Shown: positions 1-5,342 of the stretch, piece after piece | Numbering within the stretch: the first letter of the stretch is position 1 | Layout: each line of letters starts with the position of its first letter | Source: Methylophilales bacterium UBA4017 | GTDB lineage: Bacteria; Pseudomonadota; Gammaproteobacteria; Burkholderiales; Methylophilaceae | Assembly (NCBI GenBank): GCA_002384685.1 | Contig: DGAZ01000019.1 | Coordinates: 7,075 to 19,235, forward strand | Length of the DNA: 12,161 nucleotides | Direction: 5' to 3' | Notes under the pieces: generated by a model | What the model was told of the DNA's origin: nothing | The model's database searches: none | What the model saw: only the letters and a program-made list of their open reading frames with translations | Position numbers and translations under genes: made by a program

Positions 1-438
1 GGCAATCTAGGCCTATCCAATGCTTTGCTGAGTCATCTTGCAGAAAAATTACCAATCTCAAGATGGCAAAGGGATCTAACCGATTCAACAGTTTTAAGAA
101 ATATGGGGCTTACTCTAGCTTACGGACTGATTGCTTATCAATCTTGTTTAAAAGGTCTAAATAAACTAGTTGTAAATGAGAGTAAAATAAATCAGGACCT
201 AGACAGCGCGTGGGAAGTTCTAGCTGAACCAATACAAACGGTAATGCGAAAAAATGGTATTGAAAATCCTTACGAAAAACTCAAAGACCTTACAAGAGGA
301 AGTGAAATAATTACCCAAGAGGTATTACGTAATTTTATTGAAGGATTAGATATTCCTGCTGAAGATAAAACACGCCTATTAACGATGTCTCCACAAAACT
401 ATATAGGAATTGCAGCTATTCTTGCTAAAAAATCCTAA
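1..438 (+). CDS. purB: Adenylosuccinate lyase, C-terminal 145 residues (5' end outside window)
   Basis: PurB removes fumarate from SAICAR and from adenylosuccinate, two steps of purine synthesis, in the cytoplasm. The reading frame is open from base 1, so the gene starts upstream and only about the last third is visible. The first residues read GNLGLSNALLSHLAEKLP, followed at once by the block SRWQRDLTDSTVLRNMG, which is characteristic of the bacterial PurB branch of the fumarase/aspartase superfamily. The rest is the helical C-terminal domain ending in NYIGIAAILAKKS. The superfamily signature loop with the catalytic serine lies upstream and cannot be checked. The TAA stop shares its last base with the ATG of the next gene, so purB is probably cotranscribed and translationally coupled with the wrbA-like gene. 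A TTG at base 25 is in frame but is internal to the conserved sequence and not a start. Confidence 0.93.
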   Translation, partial: GNLGLSNALLSHLAEKLPISRWQRDLTDSTVLRNMGLTLAYGLIAYQSCLKGLNKLVVNESKINQDLDSAWEVLAEPIQTVMRKNGIENPYEKLKDLTRGSEIITQEVLRNFIEGLDIPAEDKTRLLTMSPQNYIGIAAILAKKS

Positions 439-1031
439 TGTTAGAAATTCTCGTTCTTTATTATTCTAAAGGTGGTTCTGTCAAGGAGATGTCCAAAATT
501 ATTGCCAGAGGCATTAATTCAATTGATGGGGTTGAAGCAAAGTTAAGAACAGTGCCAGAAGTCTCGGCGCTTACCAAGCCCCTAGAAGATCAGATTCCTG
601 AAAGTGGAGATTTGTATGCCAGCTTAATTGATCTAGAGCGCTGCCAAGGATTGGTGTTAGGAAGCCCTACCCGTTTTGGTAACATGGCAGCCCCTTTAAA
701 ATACTTTATAGACTCACTGTCTCCTTTATGGCTAAAAGGGACAATGGAAAATAAACCAGCATCAGTATTTACCTCTTCTGGCTCTATTCATGGAGGAAAT
801 GAAACAACACTTCTCACTATGCAATTGCCATTACTTCATTTAGGTATGCTGATTATGGGGGTTCCATATTCTACCCCTTCTCTTATTGCAACAAAATCCG
901 GCGGGACCCCTTATGGAGCAAGCCATATAGGAGGTGACAACAATCAGAATGATCTAACAAGTGATGAAAAAAGTATTTGTTTTGCACAAGGCGAGCGCAT
1001 TGCATTGTTAGTAAAAAAAATTAATGAGTAA
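438..1031 (+). CDS. wrbA: WrbA-like NAD(P)H:quinone oxidoreductase (flavodoxin fold)
   Basis: Proteins of this family bind FMN and reduce quinones by two electrons using NAD(P)H, in the cytoplasm, which limits semiquinone and oxidative damage. The 197 residues match the usual family length of about 200. Visible marks are the N-terminal strand and phosphate loop LVLYYSKGGSVKEM (residues 6-18), the flavin-contacting block GSPTRFGNM (75-83), the loop SSGSIHGGNETT (113-124), and PYGASHIGGD (158-167). The ATG overlaps the purB stop as TAATG and there is no clear Shine-Dalgarno sequence, so translation probably depends on reinitiation after purB. The 3' end overlaps the next gene by 8 bases. The family call is firm. 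Enzymatic preference is inferred from the family only, and the sequence resembles the proteobacterial type found beside DUF2069 genes. Confidence 0.9.
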   Translation: MLEILVLYYSKGGSVKEMSKIIARGINSIDGVEAKLRTVPEVSALTKPLEDQIPESGDLYASLIDLERCQGLVLGSPTRFGNMAAPLKYFIDSLSPLWLKGTMENKPASVFTSSGSIHGGNETTLLTMQLPLLHLGMLIMGVPYSTPSLIATKSGGTPYGASHIGGDNNQNDLTSDEKSICFAQGERIALLVKKINE

Positions 1032-1356
1032 CAAACTCTTTTACATTGCGCTGTGCAGCCTAATTTGTTTGATTTTGCTAAATCTTGTATGGGAATTATT
1101 TTTTAATCCTTTTAATCCCAATGGGTCATGGATGGTGCTTAAGTCTTTAGTTCTTCTGACGCCTTTACTTGGAATATTAAAAAGGAATAGGCGTACTTTT
1201 CAGTGGTCAAGCATGGTAATTCTTCTATTTTTTGTTGAAGGTGTTGTTAGGTTTTATGCTGAATCAGGTTTATCAAAAAGCTTTGCGATGGGTGAAATTA
1301 TCCTCACCCTAACATTCTTCCTTTCTGCAATTTTTTATTGTAAATATAATCGCTAA
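1024..1356 (+). CDS. Small inner-membrane protein, DUF2069 family, function unknown
   Basis: This 110-residue protein is strongly hydrophobic, with about four predicted transmembrane helices near residues 5-25, 36-52, 62-80 and 88-106. Short basic loops such as KRNRR (53-57) are consistent with the positive-inside rule. Size, helix pattern and position right after a wrbA-like gene fit the DUF2069 family of Proteobacteria, which has no established function. The ATG lies 8 bases inside the upstream gene, without a recognisable ribosome binding site, so coupled translation is likely. One base separates its stop from the surE start. The stable neighbourhood suggests co-regulation with the quinone reductase, but no biochemical role can be read from the sequence. 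Confidence 0.75.
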   Translation: MSNKLFYIALCSLICLILLNLVWELFFNPFNPNGSWMVLKSLVLLTPLLGILKRNRRTFQWSSMVILLFFVEGVVRFYAESGLSKSFAMGEIILTLTFFLSAIFYCKYNR

Positions 1357-1357
1357 T

Positions 1358-2098
1358 ATGAAAATTTTAGTATCAAATGATGATGGGTATCATGCTCCTG
1401 GATTAACAATAATTGTTGAATACCTAAAAAAAATAGCGGAGGTGGTCGTTGTTGCTCCGGATAGAAATCGAAGCGGTTCTAGTAGTTCGCTCACATTAGA
1501 TAAACCACTTTCAGTCAGCGAAATAAGTCCTAATCACTATATTGTAGATGGTACACCAACAGACTGTGTTCATCTTGCGCTAACTGGGCTACTAAAGTTT
1601 AAGCCAGATATGGTTATTTCGGGTATTAATGATGGTGCAAATATGGGGGATGATACGTTGTATTCAGGCACAGTTGCTGCAGCCATTGAAGGCTATACTA
1701 TAGGAATTCCATCAATGGCAGTCTCTATGGCAAATCATAAGCCAAAACACTTTAAAACTGCAGCAATGGTCACAGTGGATTTAATTAATAAAATGAATGC
1801 TCAAGCAACTACAGAAACTCCCCTTCTTAATATTAATGTTCCAGATGTGCCGTATGATGAACTCAACGGCTTATTAATAACGAGACTGGGTAAAAGAAAG
1901 CAAGCTGATCCAATAATAAGCAGCCTAACTCCAAAGGGACAGAATATATACTGGATAGGTCCAGCAGGAGAGCCGAGTGACTGTGGCAAAGGTACAGATT
2001 TTTTTGCGGTTAAGGAAAACTATGTTTCAATATCCCCTATTCAAATTGATTTAACAAATCATAAATTAATCGAACATATGAGTGAATGGCTTAAGTAA
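1358..2098 (+). CDS. surE: 5'/3'-nucleotidase SurE (survival protein E)
   Basis: SurE is a metal-dependent phosphatase that dephosphorylates nucleoside 5'- and 3'-monophosphates, and in some species short polyphosphate. It is linked to stationary-phase survival in E. coli. The 246 residues match the family length (about 250). The N-terminus is the canonical metal-binding SNDDGYHAPGL (residues 6-16, Asp8 and Asp9), followed by Ser39 in DRNRSGSSSSLT, the VDGTPTDCVHLAL block (63-75), and SGINDGANMGDDTLYSGT (88-105) with Asn91. All expected metal ligands are present. The start is the only ATG that gives the conserved MKILVSNDDG. The spacing of 1 base after the DUF2069 gene and 5 bases before nlpD argues for one operon. 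In many Proteobacteria pcm lies between surE and nlpD; here it does not. Confidence 0.96.
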   Translation: MKILVSNDDGYHAPGLTIIVEYLKKIAEVVVVAPDRNRSGSSSSLTLDKPLSVSEISPNHYIVDGTPTDCVHLALTGLLKFKPDMVISGINDGANMGDDTLYSGTVAAAIEGYTIGIPSMAVSMANHKPKHFKTAAMVTVDLINKMNAQATTETPLLNINVPDVPYDELNGLLITRLGKRKQADPIISSLTPKGQNIYWIGPAGEPSDCGKGTDFFAVKENYVSISPIQIDLTNHKLIEHMSEWLK

Positions 2099-2103
2099 AT
2101 ATT

Positions 2104-2964
2104 ATGGATACTAAAAAAATAATTGCTCTGATTTTTATTATGTTTCTCTACAGTTGTGCTTCAAAAATTCCTGCCCCAGTAGAAACTCAAACCTATGAAA
2201 ATAAACAACCCAGTGAAGACAAGGAAAATAAGGCCAGCTGTCCTGACGTATACAAACTTAAAAAAGGTGAAACATTGTTTAGTATTAGTATTAAGTGTGG
2301 GGTTAACTATAAAGATGTAGCTAGGGTTAATGGTTTAAGCAAGCCGTACCGTGTTAAAGAGGGAGATGAAATTAGATTTGATTTACTGAAAGAGCAATCA
2401 AGCGAAAAAACAATTGATGCACGTGAAGAAAGTATAGAAACCATCCCGTTTAATGAAAAAACATACGATATTGAGGCAGAAGAGTTTCAAGGTTATGGAA
2501 CCCCCACCCTCATTAATGAGCCAAAAGTTATTCGAGAGGTTTATTCAAAACGAACACTGAAAGAAACTAGTGATATCGTATCTGCGAAAACAAAATTAGA
2601 AAAAACATGGTCATGGCCTACGGAAGGTGATATAGAAAAACCGTTTGACAGCAACAGCTCAACAAAGGGGGTAGAAATACTAGGGACTTTTGGCCAAGAG
2701 ATAAAATCAGTATCCAAGGGTAAGGTAATTTATGCCGGTGAAGATCTTAAGGGTTACGGTCGCCTTATTATTATTAAACACGACAATGATTTATTGAGTG
2801 TGTATGGACATAATGAGGAAATATTTGTTCGAGAAGGACAAACTGTAGAAGCATTAGAAGCTATTGGGACAATGGGAAGCACAGGGGTTGATAGGGTCAA
2901 GCTGTACTTCGAAATTAGAAAAGGGGGACAATCTGTTGACCCCCTTTTGTATATTAATAAATAA
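2104..2964 (+). CDS. nlpD: NlpD-like lipoprotein with LysM and degenerate LytM (M23) domains
   Basis: This 286-residue protein begins with a lipoprotein signal peptide whose lipobox is LYSC, giving lipidated Cys18. The next residue is Ala, compatible with outer-membrane sorting. A LysM peptidoglycan-binding domain spans about residues 49-93 (YKLKKGETLFSISIK and following). A low-complexity, acidic linker follows, then a LytM/M23 domain at about 169-283. The first metal-binding motif (HxxxD in active enzymes) reads GVEILG at 189-194 and the last HxH reads LYF, so only the central YGHN His236 remains. This is the pattern of NlpD, a non-catalytic activator of the septal amidase AmiC. The role as division or amidase activator is therefore inferred from the family. 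The last codons also form a terminator-like hairpin. No rpoS follows; the next gene is convergent, 6 bases away. Confidence 0.88.
   Translation: MDTKKIIALIFIMFLYSCASKIPAPVETQTYENKQPSEDKENKASCPDVYKLKKGETLFSISIKCGVNYKDVARVNGLSKPYRVKEGDEIRFDLLKEQSSEKTIDAREESIETIPFNEKTYDIEAEEFQGYGTPTLINEPKVIREVYSKRTLKETSDIVSAKTKLEKTWSWPTEGDIEKPFDSNSSTKGVEILGTFGQEIKSVSKGKVIYAGEDLKGYGRLIIIKHDNDLLSVYGHNEEIFVREGQTVEALEAIGTMGSTGVDRVKLYFEIRKGGQSVDPLLYINK
2919..2948. terminator. Bidirectional intrinsic terminator inside the nlpD 3' coding end
   Basis: Bases 2919-2927 (AAAAGGGGG) and 2940-2948 (CCCCCTTTT) form a perfect 9-bp stem. The 12-base loop can pair three further bases (CAA with TTG). A G/C core flanked by A on the left and T on the right gives a terminator shape on both strands. 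On the minus strand it lies 22 bases past the thioredoxin-family stop. On the plus strand it ends 13 bases before the nlpD stop, so plus-strand termination there would cut the message inside the gene unless it occurs slightly downstream. It is therefore best supported as the terminator of the thioredoxin gene, with a possible role for nlpD. Confidence 0.6.
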
Positions 2965-2970
2965 TATCGC

Positions 2971-3348
2971 TTAGTTTAATTCGCTATTTTCTTCTTTTTT
3001 ATAAAAATCTTCCACCGTACTCATATCATAATCTTTTGCCCACTTAATTATCTCATCAAAAGCGGGGGCGCCAATTTCACCAACTTGGGCATGAATGCCG
3101 GCCTTATCTCTAATAACTAATAAGCCAGGTATTTTTTCTACCTGGAAATACTCACTGATCTCAGGATGTTTTTCTGTATCTACCATACCAAAGATTATAT
3201 CAGGGTTATTCTTTGCGGCTGCTTCAAAAACTGGGGTAAATGCAACGCAAGGCTCACACCATGGAGCCCAAAAATCTACGATCACAAAACTATTTTCTTC
3301 AATAGTTTTCTTAAAATTATCTTTTGTTAATGTAACTAGATTGGTCAT
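2971..3348 (-). CDS. Thioredoxin-family protein with CEPC active site
   Basis: This 125-residue protein has the thioredoxin fold, with strand and active site FVIVDFWAPWCEPCVAF at residues 21-37 (redox pair Cys31/Cys34) and the cis-proline at 74 (KIPG). It should act as a cytoplasmic disulfide reductase or redox partner; no signal peptide is visible. The residues between the cysteines are Glu-Pro instead of the usual Gly-Pro, and the residue after cis-Pro is Gly instead of Thr, so partner choice or redox potential may differ from standard TrxA. A polar tail of about 15 residues extends past the domain. I chose the ATG at 3348 because TAAGGA lies just upstream. The in-frame ATG at 3369 would overlap the nitroreductase gene by 13 bases and has no such site. 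It lies 8 bases downstream of the nitroreductase gene, so the two are probably cotranscribed. Confidence 0.9.
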   Translation of the reverse strand: MTNLVTLTKDNFKKTIEENSFVIVDFWAPWCEPCVAFTPVFEAAAKNNPDIIFGMVDTEKHPEISEYFQVEKIPGLLVIRDKAGIHAQVGEIGAPAFDEIIKWAKDYDMSTVEDFYKKEENSELN

Positions 3349-3353
3349 TTTTT

Positions 3354-3359
3354 TCCTTA
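3354..3359 (-). promoter_or_regulatory. Ribosome binding site of the thioredoxin gene, overlapping the nitroreductase stop
   Basis: The minus strand reads TAAGGA here. The TAA is the stop codon of the nitroreductase gene and the AGGA part pairs with the 16S anti-Shine-Dalgarno, five bases before the ATG at 3348. This site decides the start of the thioredoxin gene and makes translational coupling plausible. Confidence 0.75.
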
Positions 3360-3944
3360 TTTTTTCCAAGTATTAATATTATAAACCTCTTCTAAAGGTT
3401 TGCGCTTTCTTGGCGTGATTTCTCGCTCCATCTGGAGTGCACTTATTTTTTTTTCTTCTAACATTTTTCCTACTGCAATAAATGAAAGTATATCAACATT
3501 GCTCGGAATAGCAGCTATATCTCTGGCTTTTTCTGAATCAAATCCTCCCATTTGGTGAGCACTTAAATTCATATAAGAAGCCTGTAGGCAAATATTTTCA
3601 GAGGCAGCGCCAGTATCATACTGGTTAAATCTGTTTGGTGCACCGTTATGTTGAAAGTTTTTATTGGCGCACACTAACACTAAAACGGAAGCATCCATTG
3701 CCCAATCCTGGTTTCCTACGGACAAACAATTAAGAGCTTTTGAAAAGGATGTTGCATCCTCCTTATTGAATAAAATAAACTTCCATGGCTGATCGCCAAA
3801 ACAAGAAGGAGCCCATCTAGCTGCTTCAAAAAGCGAGTCAATAATTTCGGACGTTAGCATAAACTCTGGATCAAATGCCCTGGGACTCCATCTTTTAGCA
3901 ATAACTTCATTGATGCCTACCTTGGTAATAGCTGGCTTTTGCAT
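3357..3944 (-). CDS. Nitroreductase-family flavoprotein
   Basis: This 195-residue protein belongs to the FMN-dependent nitroreductase family, which uses NAD(P)H to reduce nitro groups, quinones or other electron acceptors. Visible marks are the N-terminal FMN-phosphate-binding motif AKRWSPRAFDPE (residues 16-27), the helix EIIDSLFEAARWAPSCFGDQPWKFILF (33-59) with the family-typical APS and QPW residues, the central ASENICLQASYMNLSAHQMGGFD (114-136), and the C-terminal FIAVGKMLEE (155-164). The usual family length is 180-220. No substrate can be assigned. The ATG at 3944 is preceded by AAAGGGAA, a good ribosome binding site. The gene probably heads a two-gene unit with the thioredoxin gene, which suggests a small redox module, although this is inference from adjacency. 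Confidence 0.87.
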   Translation of the reverse strand: MQKPAITKVGINEVIAKRWSPRAFDPEFMLTSEIIDSLFEAARWAPSCFGDQPWKFILFNKEDATSFSKALNCLSVGNQDWAMDASVLVLVCANKNFQHNGAPNRFNQYDTGAASENICLQASYMNLSAHQMGGFDSEKARDIAAIPSNVDILSFIAVGKMLEEKKISALQMEREITPRKRKPLEEVYNINTWKK

Positions 3945-4068
3945 AAAATTCCCTTTATATTCCTAAAATTTAAAAGAAGTAATTAACTAGAGTGTTATTG
4001 TTACTCATAATTCAATTTTTGGTGCCAATTTATGGAAAAAAAATTCTTTAGCCTTAATTTCCTCTGAT
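3945..4068. promoter_or_regulatory. Divergent intergenic region between the nitroreductase gene and tadA
   Basis: This 124-base, very AT-rich gap separates two divergent genes and must carry promoters for both. I see no convincing sigma-70 pair. On the minus strand a TTGAAT-like -35 near 4013 could pair with TCTAGT about 18 bases further on. On the plus strand TTGGTG at 4019-4024 is a possible -35 with only a weak -10 near 4042-4047. No operator-like palindrome or riboswitch fold is apparent. The nitroreductase ribosome binding site lies around 3949-3955. Confidence 0.4.
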
Positions 4069-4548
4069 ATGCAGAATTCCAATCAAAAATATTTTTTTAT
4101 GCAAGAGGCCTTATCAATGGCCAAGAAATCCTATGATGATGACGAAGTTCCCGTAGGCGCGATTATTGTTAAGGATAATATTATTATTGGTAGAGGTCAC
4201 AACCAATTAATCAGGAAAAATGATCCTACCGGCCATGCAGAAATTATAGCTATTAGAGACGCCGCACAATTTATTAGCAACTACCGGCTCATAAATTGTG
4301 ACATCTATGTGACTTTAGAACCCTGTGCTATGTGTGCTGGTGCAATTTTTAACTCCCGTATTAAAAATCTTTTCTTTGGTGCTCATGATCCTAAAACAGG
4401 CGCATGCGAGAGCGTTGTAAATCTTGGATTTTTTAAAACATTAAATCATCACTGCCATATACATGGGGGGATCTTACAAGAAGAGTCAAAGAATTTATTA
4501 CAAAAATTTTTTAAAGAAAAAAGGATAATTAAAACCGCTGTTAAATAA
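4069..4548 (+). CDS. tadA: tRNA-specific adenosine deaminase TadA
   Basis: TadA deaminates A34 to inosine in the anticodon of tRNA-Arg(ACG), letting it read CGU, CGC and CGA, and is usually essential. The 159 residues fit the family (about 150-170). The zinc site is complete: HAE at residues 56-58 (His56 ligand, Glu58 proton shuttle) and PCAMC at 85-89 (Cys86, Cys89). Other family blocks are DDEVPVGAIIVKDN (24-37), NYRLINCDIYVTLEPC (71-86) and FGAHDPKTGA (103-112). The start at 4069 aligns with other TadA N-termini, but no Shine-Dalgarno sequence is visible before it; the next in-frame ATG (codon 11) would trim the first helix. The gene stands alone between divergent and convergent neighbours. 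Its last codons form half of a terminator hairpin. Confidence 0.95.
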   Translation: MQNSNQKYFFMQEALSMAKKSYDDDEVPVGAIIVKDNIIIGRGHNQLIRKNDPTGHAEIIAIRDAAQFISNYRLINCDIYVTLEPCAMCAGAIFNSRIKNLFFGAHDPKTGACESVVNLGFFKTLNHHCHIHGGILQEESKNLLQKFFKEKRIIKTAVK

Positions 4549-4560
4549 CAGCGGTTTTAA
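4529..4560. terminator. Bidirectional terminator hairpin overlapping the tadA stop codon
   Basis: Bases 4529-4543 (TTAAAACCGCTGTTA) pair perfectly with 4546-4560 over 15 bp, with a 2-base AA spacer that in RNA would open to a slightly larger loop. The CCGCTG core is followed by TTTTAA on the plus strand; on the minus strand the same shape is followed by TTATCCTTTTTTC. It lies 8 bases past the stop of the minus-strand BI-1 gene and includes the last five sense codons and the TAA of tadA, so one hairpin can serve both convergent genes. Confidence 0.8.
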
Positions 4561-4568
4561 AAGATCAA

Positions 4569-5255
4569 TTAGTCTCTATTACCCATCAGCGCCATTAGCA
4601 AATGAAGTAAATTAACGAATAAGTTATAAATATTCATGTAAAGAGCTAATGTTGCCATAATATAATTCGTTTCACCGCCTCTAACTATACGATTAACATC
4701 ATACAAAATGAAGCCTGAAAAAATCATCACAGCTATAGCTGAAATAGCAAGTGATGCAGCAGGAACTTGAAAAAACATATTAGCTAAAGATGCAAGAATT
4801 AACATGATTAGGCCGATCATAAGAAATTTTCCCATAAATGAGAAGTCTCTTTTAGACGTTTGTGCTATACCAGCTAGTACAAGAAATATAGCTCCAGTTC
4901 CACCGGCTGCCAAGCTCACAATCTGACCGCCATTACTTAGGCTGAAGGCTACCTGCAAAATTGGTCCCAGCATCAATCCAAGTAGAAATGTTAGACCTAA
5001 AAGAAAGACGACCCCTAGGCTACTATTTTTATTTTTTTGTATTAAAAAAAACATCCCAAAGATACCACCCAAAGTCATAATCATGAATAAAATAGGACTG
5101 CTGGCCGCAAAACCCCAGCTCATACTCATACCCATAAGTGCACCGATTACTGTTGGAAATAATGAAACGCCGAGCAAGGCGTATGTATTTCTTAACACTT
5201 TATTTGTCGCTAAAGCTGATGGTGTGTTTGAAGCAATATTAATATTATTTTGCAT
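4569..5255 (-). CDS. BAX inhibitor-1 / YccA-like seven-helix inner-membrane protein
   Basis: The 228-residue protein has a short polar N-terminus (about 23 residues) followed by roughly seven hydrophobic helices and a short tail ending in GNRD. The pattern of length, the N-terminal VLRNTYALLGVSL (19-31), and the C-terminal FILYDVNRIVRGGETNYIMATLALYMNIYNLF block around residues 181-212, with the acidic residue after the sixth helix, identify the bacterial BI-1 family (Bax1-I). In E. coli the relative YccA is a substrate and modulator of the membrane protease FtsH. Other family members have been described as pH-sensitive calcium leak channels. Which role applies here cannot be told from sequence. 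The ATG at 5255 has AGAAGA close upstream and AAAGGA about 12 bases upstream. It is separated from nagZ by 87 bases containing a probable promoter. Confidence 0.88.
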   Translation of the reverse strand: MQNNINIASNTPSALATNKVLRNTYALLGVSLFPTVIGALMGMSMSWGFAASSPILFMIMTLGGIFGMFFLIQKNKNSSLGVVFLLGLTFLLGLMLGPILQVAFSLSNGGQIVSLAAGGTGAIFLVLAGIAQTSKRDFSFMGKFLMIGLIMLILASLANMFFQVPAASLAISAIAVMIFSGFILYDVNRIVRGGETNYIMATLALYMNIYNLFVNLLHLLMALMGNRD

Positions 5256-5287
5256 AGTCTTCTAAAATCCTTTAATTGATAAATATT

Positions 5288-5306
5288 ACCCCTATAGGAT
5301 AAGGGT
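5288..5306 (-). other. Small hairpin in the leader of the BI-1 gene
   Basis: The minus strand carries an 8-bp stem with one G-T wobble and a 3-base loop (ACCCTTAT, CCT, ATAGGGGT). It lies between the likely promoter and the start codon of the BI-1 gene and 36 bases past the nagZ stop. No U-run follows, so it is a poor intrinsic terminator; it may be a leader structure or the end of the nagZ message. Confidence 0.4.
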
Positions 5307-5327
5307 TGAGCAGCAAAGTTTCAAGTA

Positions 5328-5333
5328 ATTATA
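5328..5333 (-). promoter_or_regulatory. Probable -10 element for the BI-1 gene
   Basis: The minus strand reads a perfect TATAAT, preceded by CAG. There is no good -35 hexamer at 16-18 bases upstream; the sequence there (TCATCA region) overlaps the nagZ stop. Transcription would start about 65 bases before the ATG at 5255. This is the only well-formed -10 in the 87-base gap. Confidence 0.45.
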
Positions 5334-5342
5334 CTGAAAATT

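Noticed and set aside
1801..1989. Open frame of 62 codons on the minus strand inside surE
   Set aside because: It lies wholly within a well-conserved gene on the other strand and resembles no protein family.
3349..3369. Longer thioredoxin N-terminus starting at 3369
   Set aside because: The extra seven residues (MEKIRKK) would overlap the nitroreductase gene by 13 bases and lack a ribosome binding site, while TAAGGA fits the start at 3348.
3095..3376. Open frame of 93 codons on the plus strand across the thioredoxin gene
   Set aside because: It is antisense to an intact thioredoxin gene with catalytic motif and ribosome binding site; its composition is that of a reverse-strand shadow.
3973..4005. 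Possible operator palindrome AGTAA/TTACT in the divergent gap
   Set aside because: Only five base pairs with a long, unpaired spacer in very AT-rich sequence; expected by chance.
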